From Apoda limacodes (Eukaryota; Arthropoda; Insecta; Lepidoptera; Limacodidae), in contig OX291553.1 in the NCBI GenBank assembly GCA_946406115.1, positions 9,553,001-9,617,000 on the forward strand: a stretch of DNA of 64,000 nt, written 5' to 3'. This document shows, one piece after another, positions 56,898 through 64,000 of this stretch. The notes under the pieces are model-generated. The model did no database searches. It was not told the DNA's origin and saw nothing but the letters and a program-made list of their open reading frames with translations. Position 1 is the first letter of the stretch; every line of letters starts with the position of its first letter. Made by a program: the position numbers and the translations under genes.

Positions 56898-57375
56898 CGT
56901 ACATTCATGGCCGGAAAGTGTAAGACTACCGAAAATTAAACGTTGCCAAAGTGTTTAAATATCTCAGTAGAAAAAGTGCTCAAATTGTCAGTGACGTGTA
57001 GTGTAAAAAATAGTACTGAAATTTCAGAACATGTAAATAATAATTGATGCAGTTCATTTAGGACAATTTTTTACATTAGTTAGGTACCTTAATATATGTA
57101 TTATAAGAAGAGGACATGTTTATTAGATAGGCTTATTAAATTTTAAAGTACTATTGTAACAATTAAAGTAACATTTAATATTAAAAACATGAAAGATTTA
57201 GCTATGTTACCTATGTCTTACCAATCTTGTGTAAATCCTCATAGATATTTTAAATGACTTAAAATATCAGTATTGTTGTGTATTTATTCACTAGATATAT
57301 GTACCAGGAAATTAAAAGTTACCAAACTAGGTGTATCGTTCAATCATTATGAATAAATCTTCGTGTTTGGTTTTT
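56898..57375 (+). CDS. TkR86C: Receptor exon 11: last eight codons, stop and 3' UTR (coding 56898-56923)
   Basis: The acceptor TTCGTTTGTTTCAG ends at 56897. The exon completes an Ala codon and adds YIHGRKV before TAA at 56921-56923. The 3' UTR is AT-rich. An AATAAA at 57352-57357 followed by TCGTGTTTGGTTTTTGTGGG (GT-rich, as in downstream cleavage elements) marks a likely poly-A site near 57375. The assignment rests on splice signal, phase and the following poly-A signal. Confidence 0.55.
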
Positions 57376-57380
57376 GTGGG
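57352..57380 (+). terminator. Likely polyadenylation signal of the receptor gene
   Basis: AATAAA at 57352-57357 is followed by a G/T-rich stretch. It is about 430 bp after the inferred stop codon. Confidence 0.5.
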
Positions 57381-57985
57381 TCCAAGACAAAGGGGTGTTT
57401 TAATTTGTTTTTTTTTTCAACTCGTTTAAACTCGTCGCAGGATATGTGCTAACTGTGATTAAATTGATTATTAAGACATGGTTGAAGTGTTGGACCTGAG
57501 GGTTGATCCACACTGGGGTCCAGTCTTAGTATGGTAAAAAACTATTCAAAACTAAGTATATATGTGTACACTTCGTAGATTTATAATCCAACTATTAGGT
57601 TCCAGTCGAATACCGAAAACGAACTGTGATCGGCACTTGTGTGTGTGTGTGGAAGTGTGGAGCCAAGTTAGTTTAACAAATTTCTTATTTGTATATTCAT
57701 TTACTGTCAGATTAGACTATACTTACCTTTGAAAACAATTATTTCTTTTAAAAATATATTAAAATTTAAATTAAGACAATAATGTATAAAAAAGCTGTTT
57801 GGCTTAAGATACGACTAGGTTCACTGGTTTAGTACATTTAGATTCATTTATCAAGAAGTGATATAAAGTTAAAAATATTGTCAAGTTTTAAATTGTGGTC
57901 CATATCAAAGTTGAAATTTTTAGTGAAGTAGCAATAACTTACAGCAAATGTATAGTAAACTTTATTTTAACCGTATCTAAATAAT
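57381..57985. other. Intergenic AT-rich stretch
   Basis: Only a short GT run near 57638 was noted. Confidence 0.4.
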
Positions 57986-58107
57986 TTTACTAACTCATCT
58001 TCTGTGAAAATTTCAACATATACGGCCTGGTGTAAGACGGACGGACGGACAGCGGAGTCTTAGTAGCAGGGTACCAATTTTTCCTTTTTGGGTACGGAAC
58101 CCTAAAA
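57986..58107 (+). repeat. 3' part of a GTACGGAACCCT-family copy
   Basis: GACGGACGGACGGACAGCGG and GGGTACGGAACCCTAAAAA mark the final third of the family. The 5' part is absent. Confidence 0.75.
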
Positions 58108-58355
58108 ATACCGTTTTATGTATGGGAGCCCTCCTAAATATTTATTTTATTCTGTTTCTAAGTATTTGTTGTTTTAGTGGCAAAAGATACATCATCTGTG
58201 AAAATTTCAACTGTCTGACTATCACTGTTCATGAGATAAAGCCTGGTGACAGACGGACGGATAGCAAATTAAATAAATATTTAAGAGGGCTCCCATACAA
58301 CAAACGTGATTTTCAGTAGGGTCCAGTTTTTACCCTTTGGGTACGGAACCCTAAA
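58108..58355 (+). repeat. Rearranged GTACGGAACCCT-family copy
   Basis: TATGGGAGCCCTCCTAAATA at the start reappears inverted near 58275 (GAGGGCTCCCATACAACAAA), before the end GGGTACGGAACCCTAAAG. The copy is a joined, partly inverted pair. Confidence 0.7.
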
Positions 58356-58413
58356 GAACCTATTCCGTACCTTGCACCATTTACGTAATTTACAAACAAA
58401 AACAAAACGTGTG

Positions 58414-58470
58414 CCGCTAAGCGGTCACCCATCCAAGTACCGACCAAGCCCGACGTTACTTAACTTAGAA
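58414..58470 (-). pseudogene. 5S rRNA-derived fragment
   Basis: On the minus strand the text includes GTCGGGCTTGGTCGGTACTT followed by GGATGGGTGACCGCTTAGC. Eukaryotic 5S rRNA has GTCGGGCGCGGTTAGTACTT and (G/A)GATGGGGGACCGCTTGGG. About 55 bases match, covering the middle and 3' part of 5S. The 5' third of 5S is missing or decayed and the 3' end is lost, so this is not a functional 5S gene. It abuts a dispersed repeat and may be a piece of a 5S-derived SINE. Confidence 0.75.
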
Positions 58471-58584
58471 GATATTTTCCAACAAACAAATGTGCTACAT
58501 TTTATTTTAATAATATGCTAAATGGCGCTGTAATGGTTATATAAGATGGTAGATGACTTGGGCCCATCTCACACTTAGCCGGTT

Positions 58585-58858
58585 TTTATTATTTGTTGTT
58601 ACACAAATGTAAGAATTTGTATGTATTACTGTTTTACCGATAGAGCAAAAACAACGAAAACATGTCTCTTGTATGGAGAGCGTAATTATTTTATAGAATC
58701 CCCCATCATAACACATTTTTGTGAAAAATTCAGGCTTCTACCTATTTTGGCCTAAAAGATAGAGCCTTTAAATGGTTGGACACAGACAGATAACATTGGC
58801 TTAGTAACAGGGCTGCGTTGGCACCCTCTGGGTACGGAACCCTAAAAAGACATACATA
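58585..58858 (+). repeat. Divergent GTACGGAACCCT-family copy
   Basis: TATTTGTTGTTACACAAATG and the end GGGTACGGAACCCTAAAAA fit the family. The middle is divergent. Confidence 0.6.
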
Positions 58859-59485
58859 TTATTTTAAAACCTGTAAAAAATCAACTTGTTAATAATTTTC
58901 AATTCAAAGGCTCGAAATATATGTGGTTCTTAAATAGTTATTTGAAAACAATTGTGTCAAATTAACCTACTCACGAGCTTGAAAAACAACGAGAAGACTT
59001 CTAAGAAAATAGAAAGCTTATTTGTGTATAATTTCTGATAAGTAAATATTCTAGACTACAAATGCTATTAGTGTAAATACTGTAAATAACTTGTCAATAC
59101 TCAAAATCATATCCTGTTGTATTGGTTTTTAAAAAAATAAGATACGTATATTTTTAGACAAATAAAGTTTGAATTATCTCAAAATATGTTTTTTTTTTCT
59201 AGGTATCCTATTGCGAAATGTTTCTTGTATGCCAGACTCGTAAATTCGAAAGTCTCTAGAGGTAAGACCTTTTTCTCTAAAATGACCCTAGTGTGTTATA
59301 TCGAGTCGTTTTCACGTTTTTGACTACCATCCCTTTAGCTTTTCAGCAGACAGCAGAGGTTGCACAGAGGTTCCTGTTATAACGTATAGACAACTACTAA
59401 GAAAGGATCTTGCTGAATTTGTCCCCTAAGAGGATAAAATCCGTAATTTTTAACCAGAATACATAAAAATTAGTAAAGCGGGTGT
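58859..59485. other. Intergenic AT-rich stretch
   Basis: A T-rich tract ending TTTTTTTTTCTAG then GTATCC near 59200 resembles a splice acceptor, and AGAG|GTAAGA near 59260 a donor. The enclosed 60 bp encodes little that can be judged. Confidence 0.3.
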
Positions 59486-59908
59486 AAGCTAGTCCTTCCT
59501 ACTAATATTATAAATGTGAAAGTTTGTAAGAATGGATGGATGTTCGTTACTCAATAACGCTTCAGCCACTAGACGGATCGGGATGAAAATTGGCACACCT
59601 ATAGATTAGATCCTGGAATAACACATAGGCTACTTTTTATATCGAAAAATTTAAAAGTCCCCGCGGGAATAACTATAACCGAGCTTAAACGAACTATAGC
59701 TATAGCTACAGCTTGATATAGCAAACTTCATTAGTTTAATTAAGGAGTAAATCACAAAGTTAATACTGTGATTAAATAAAGGAGTCCCTCGCCGATTACT
59801 GAATTTAGGGTGGGCTTATTAAGGAGTAAATAACAGAATTAATACTGTGAATAATTCTGCGGAAACGCAACGCAACGAAAACTTCGGAGCCGCTGGCAAA
59901 AACTAGTA
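59486..59908 (+). mobile_element. Helitron-like (Lep1-type) copy
   Basis: CTACTAATATTATAAATGTG at the start, GATCGGGATGAAAATTGGCA inside and GCCGCTGGCAAAAACTAGTA at the end define a full-length-looking copy. AAGGAGTAAATCACAAAGTT and AAGGAGTAAATAACAGAATT show an inner partial duplication. Confidence 0.75.
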
Positions 59909-60282
59909 CAATGTAAATTGAAATAATCTAGATAATTATTTTGCTGCCACGTTATTTTAAAACTGCGATATCTCCTTAAATATTCATTGAAATCGAATAA
60001 TGAACAGAGCAATTTAGTTTTAAATTAAATGCTTGCGATGAATAACGTATTGATTTGGATAAAGATTAATATCATGTTTATAAAAACACCTTCACAAATA
60101 ATGCATTATTTTAGAACAAATATGGATAGCATAAAAAAGTTTATAGTTAGCCAACCTTAATATATAGACAAATGCTGTCCCGGACTTTTTTTAGAACTTT
60201 TATAGGGGAAAAATTCTGTGATACATGATTTTTGCGAAACTCCAACCGTTTACGCAGCGCACGTAGTGGAAGCTCTTAAAAG

Positions 60283-60682
60283 GATAAAAAAAACCCGACT
60301 TTGAAACATTTTTCATTAGTGCTCCGCTCCTATTTAAGTTAGCGTGATGATATATAGCCTATAGCCTTCCTCGATTAATGGGCTATGCAACTATGAAAGA
60401 AGTTTTTAAATCCCACCAGTATTTCCTGAGATTAGCGCGTTCAAACAAACAAACTCTTCAGCTTAATATATATTAGTATTATAGTATAGAAAAAAACCCT
60501 GATTTTGAAACATTTTTCTTTAGTGCTCCGCTCCTATTTGTGTTAGCGTGATGATATATAGCCTTTATCCTTCCTTGATTAATGGGCTATGCAACACTGA
60601 AAGAATTTTTTTTAATCCTGAGATTAGCGCGTTCAAGCAAACAAATTCTTCAGCTTTATATATTAGTATATTAGTATAGATA
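60283..60682 (+). repeat. Tandem pair of a dispersed repeat (about 200 bp each)
   Basis: Both halves contain TTAGTGCTCCGCTCCTATTT, GTTAGCGTGATGATATATAG and GATTAATGGGCTATGCAAC. The second starts near 60488. A related copy is at 10235-10505. Confidence 0.85.
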
Positions 60683-60765
60683 TATACTAATATAAGTGAT
60701 ATTTAGTAAGCGGGGGACTTCGGGGGCGATAAATCGATCCAGCTAGGTTTCGTTTCTTCCGTGTT

Positions 60766-62362
60766 TTCAGCCAATGATAAACTGAAAAATATGACAGCCT
60801 GACATCTATTGGCGACTGGTAGTGCTATTATTTTCACCGACAAGCAAACAAGCAAAAAAAGGTCTTCCAGGTACTGTATAATAAAATGTATAATTTAATT
60901 CAAGTCCGTTCAATAGTTTTCGCGTGAAAGAAAGACTCAACAATCAATCCATCCATCTATCATCAGTTCAACACAGCAGAGTTTCCCATTTACAATTTTT
61001 GAAGCATAGAATATGAAGCTCATAAGTACATATATCAATCTTGGTCCGTGTAGGTATAGCTCATACGAATAGATTTTAAGTTAAAACTTTATACAACAGA
61101 GAATGCAACAAGCAAAAGTAAAAGAAATATATAAGTATATCCAAAGCTGGCAACTGCGCAGTCCCAAATACCAACCAAAAATGCTAAGACACGATTGGAA
61201 GAAGAATATTGCCCCAAATAAAATTGCAGACAAATAACATATTCCTTGGAGCAGGAAGTTGAAAAACTAAGCAACATTCACAAGGATATCATAAAAGTTG
61301 ATAGCGGAACTGGGGGACGCCGTAATAATATACAACATGCATGACGCCAGTTGCGTTGCTGGATGTAAATATATATACACACATATTATATTATATTTAC
61401 TTACACACCACATCTTACTTCTATATTATATATTATAGTACATAGATAAATAAATTAAATAATTAATGAACATAATACATGAAAATATTTGTAAAACAAA
61501 ACAAACAATTAAATCAATTACATGTTTAAATGTAACTATGTTTATTTTGAGATAGAATATATATTATATAAAAAAAGATAACTTTGAACAAAACTTTATA
61601 ACAACTTTTAGCTTTTAAACTTCGTGTGCAGCGACAAAGAAAATAACATTTCTTGAAATGATTCTTGAATGAATGAATTATTTTCTTCAGCACATTTTTA
61701 AACGAGTATAATGGTCTGAAAATAACTTGATTGAACAGAAATAACAGTGTTGTCGATGCAATGACCTTTAAAATAAAAAATTAATATTTTTTTAAGTAAA
61801 TGGAAAAATGATTGAAGTGAAAGTACTAAATAATGGAGGTTATTATTTTAAGGTTTCTTATTTAAGCTTTACTTTGTCCTTACTGATTTTTATAATAATA
61901 ATATACTTTATTGCGCATATAGAATACAAAACAATTAAAACAATAAAAGTTATAACAAATTTGCGGTCTTATCGCTAATGAGCGATCTCTTCCAGACAAC
62001 CTTTGGGTAGAGGAGACTTTATAAAATTATTGAGTAGAACTTAACAATAAAAGAAAAAAAAGGGCAACAGTAAAATAATATATACATTTATAGCAATAGC
62101 TAAATTTATATACATATGAATAATAAATAATACTAATACGTACAAACATCTAAACAAAATAAATATAAATATATCACATACATAACAAAAAATAAATATA
62201 AAAATAAATACACAAACTACATACATCTTAAATAATATAGATGAATAAACAGTGTTGATGAGACAGCTTAAATTTTTAAGTAATGTGTGATTACGAGATT
62301 TTTAAATATTCTTAAAGTTTGTGCTTTTTTGACATCAAAGGGTAAACTATTCCTTATGGCTG
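60766..62362. repeat. 1,597-bp direct tandem duplication, unit 1
   Basis: Every part I compared with unit 2 (60771-60960 base by base, plus the frames at 61089-61277 and 62041-62226) was identical. The short minus-strand frames inside are hydrophobic and low-complexity, and have no family features. The right third (about 61890-62362) resembles, reversed, the 3' end of a lepidopteran non-LTR element (TTTATTGCGCATATAGAATA and CTTATCGCTAATGAGCGATC). Confidence 0.95.
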
Positions 62363-63959
62363 TTCAGCCAATGATAAACTGAAAAATATGACAGCCTGAC
62401 ATCTATTGGCGACTGGTAGTGCTATTATTTTCACCGACAAGCAAACAAGCAAAAAAAGGTCTTCCAGGTACTGTATAATAAAATGTATAATTTAATTCAA
62501 GTCCGTTCAATAGTTTTCGCGTGAAAGAAAGACTCAACAATCAATCCATCCATCTATCATCAGTTCAACACAGCAGAGTTTCCCATTTACAATTTTTGAA
62601 GCATAGAATATGAAGCTCATAAGTACATATATCAATCTTGGTCCGTGTAGGTATAGCTCATACGAATAGATTTTAAGTTAAAACTTTATACAACAGAGAA
62701 TGCAACAAGCAAAAGTAAAAGAAATATATAAGTATATCCAAAGCTGGCAACTGCGCAGTCCCAAATACCAACCAAAAATGCTAAGACACGATTGGAAGAA
62801 GAATATTGCCCCAAATAAAATTGCAGACAAATAACATATTCCTTGGAGCAGGAAGTTGAAAAACTAAGCAACATTCACAAGGATATCATAAAAGTTGATA
62901 GCGGAACTGGGGGACGCCGTAATAATATACAACATGCATGACGCCAGTTGCGTTGCTGGATGTAAATATATATACACACATATTATATTATATTTACTTA
63001 CACACCACATCTTACTTCTATATTATATATTATAGTACATAGATAAATAAATTAAATAATTAATGAACATAATACATGAAAATATTTGTAAAACAAAACA
63101 AACAATTAAATCAATTACATGTTTAAATGTAACTATGTTTATTTTGAGATAGAATATATATTATATAAAAAAAGATAACTTTGAACAAAACTTTATAACA
63201 ACTTTTAGCTTTTAAACTTCGTGTGCAGCGACAAAGAAAATAACATTTCTTGAAATGATTCTTGAATGAATGAATTATTTTCTTCAGCACATTTTTAAAC
63301 GAGTATAATGGTCTGAAAATAACTTGATTGAACAGAAATAACAGTGTTGTCGATGCAATGACCTTTAAAATAAAAAATTAATATTTTTTTAAGTAAATGG
63401 AAAAATGATTGAAGTGAAAGTACTAAATAATGGAGGTTATTATTTTAAGGTTTCTTATTTAAGCTTTACTTTGTCCTTACTGATTTTTATAATAATAATA
63501 TACTTTATTGCGCATATAGAATACAAAACAATTAAAACAATAAAAGTTATAACAAATTTGCGGTCTTATCGCTAATGAGCGATCTCTTCCAGACAACCTT
63601 TGGGTAGAGGAGACTTTATAAAATTATTGAGTAGAACTTAACAATAAAAGAAAAAAAAGGGCAACAGTAAAATAATATATACATTTATAGCAATAGCTAA
63701 ATTTATATACATATGAATAATAAATAATACTAATACGTACAAACATCTAAACAAAATAAATATAAATATATCACATACATAACAAAAAATAAATATAAAA
63801 ATAAATACACAAACTACATACATCTTAAATAATATAGATGAATAAACAGTGTTGATGAGACAGCTTAAATTTTTAAGTAATGTGTGATTACGAGATTTTT
63901 AAATATTCTTAAAGTTTGTGCTTTTTTGACATCAAAGGGTAAACTATTCCTTATGGCTG
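62363..63959. repeat. 1,597-bp direct tandem duplication, unit 2
   Basis: It repeats unit 1 from TTCAGCCAATGATAAACTGA to ACTATTCCTTATGGCTG. After 63959 the sequence continues as TGACAGTGAATGAG, which reads as the natural continuation of the LINE-tail text, so unit 1 is the copy cut short by the junction. Confidence 0.95.
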
Positions 63960-64000
63960 TGACAGTGAATGAGTCATTTTATGCTTGCGAATAAGGTGTG

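Larger units (their letters stand above)
30177..57375 (+). other. TkR86C: Gene span: tachykinin/natalisin-type neuropeptide receptor (TkR86C-like), 11 exons
   Basis: The exons join with consistent phases into 1,278 coding bases, giving 425 residues plus stop. The product is a rhodopsin-family receptor for small neuropeptides, acting in the plasma membrane of neurons or target tissue and expected to signal through G proteins. Class A landmarks are all present: GGNAIVIW in TM1, NLSCAD in TM2, a Cys before TM3 and one in loop 2, DRY after TM3, CWLPYH in TM6 and NPIIYYW in TM7. Loop 3 carries LWGSRSIGE, which I know as a hallmark of the Drosophila TkR86C/natalisin receptor branch. Drosophila TkR86C is somewhat longer, mainly in its N- and C-terminal tails. 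At least one upstream leader exon is missing. Orthology is inferred from remembered family sequence, not from a tree. Confidence 0.9.

Noticed and set aside
59195..59265. Possible small exon between TTTTTTTTTCTAG and AGAG|GTAAGA
   Set aside because: Splice-like signals are common in T-rich DNA. It lies beyond the receptor's poly-A signal, and its coding potential is too short to judge.
61089..61277. Hydrophobic minus-strand frame, repeated at 62686-62874
   Set aside because: Appears twice only because the DNA is duplicated. No homologous family is recognised, and the signal-peptide-like start (MLLSFSTSC) is not backed by any gene structure.
62041..62226. Hydrophobic minus-strand frame, repeated at 63638-63823
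   Set aside because: Codes for low-complexity Ile/Phe/Tyr text from an AT-rich tract. Chance frame.

Overview
The window looks like nuclear DNA of an insect, most probably a moth or butterfly. It is AT-rich, has multi-exon genes with GT-AG introns, and is full of interspersed repeats that I recognise as typical of Lepidoptera: Helitron-like elements with ATTATAAATGCGAAAG starts, the GGCCAAGTGCGAGTCGG...GTACGGAACCCT family, tRNA-derived SINEs, and a CR1/Jockey-type LINE whose copies end in CCGCTTACCATCAGGCGGA plus poly-A. The species cannot be fixed from sequence alone. There is no bacterial operon, CRISPR array, tRNA gene or intact rRNA gene. The one clearly recognisable host gene is a G-protein-coupled receptor of the insect tachykinin-like family, closest to Drosophila TkR86C (the natalisin receptor group). 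It lies on the + strand from about 30.2 kb to 57.4 kb. I reconstruct eleven exons whose splice phases all agree: 30177-30445, 37798-37993, 39271-39382, 41701-41802, 43267-43401, 44857-44934, 46159-46309, 48775-48971, 51690-51814, 56333-56473 and 56898 onward. They give a 425-residue seven-TM receptor. The first exon and the last two are inferred from phase and splice signals. The others are supported by family motifs. Layout: 1-660 holds the start of an unknown minus-strand gene with a TATA/CCAAT promoter. 0.7-30 kb is repeat-rich intergenic DNA with broken non-LTR retrotransposons (EN fragment at 1.3-2.3 kb, 3' fragments at 6.7-7.2 and 27 kb, a 690-codon RT ORF at 22.1-24.1 kb, and a second RT family at 24.5-25.0 kb). 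30-57.4 kb is the receptor gene, whose introns carry more LINE, Helitron, MITE and SINE copies. 57.4-64 kb is repeats, including a 5S-rRNA-derived piece and a 1,597-bp direct tandem duplication. The most unusual observations are two tandem arrays inside receptor introns that start at, and include, the 5' splice site of the preceding exon: about 50 bp x 9 after exon 7 and about 22 bp x 12 after exon 10. Also notable are a near-perfect 49-bp-arm hairpin in the same intron as the first array, a long-TIR MITE, and a RT ORF that has stayed open although its first catalytic Asp is gone.
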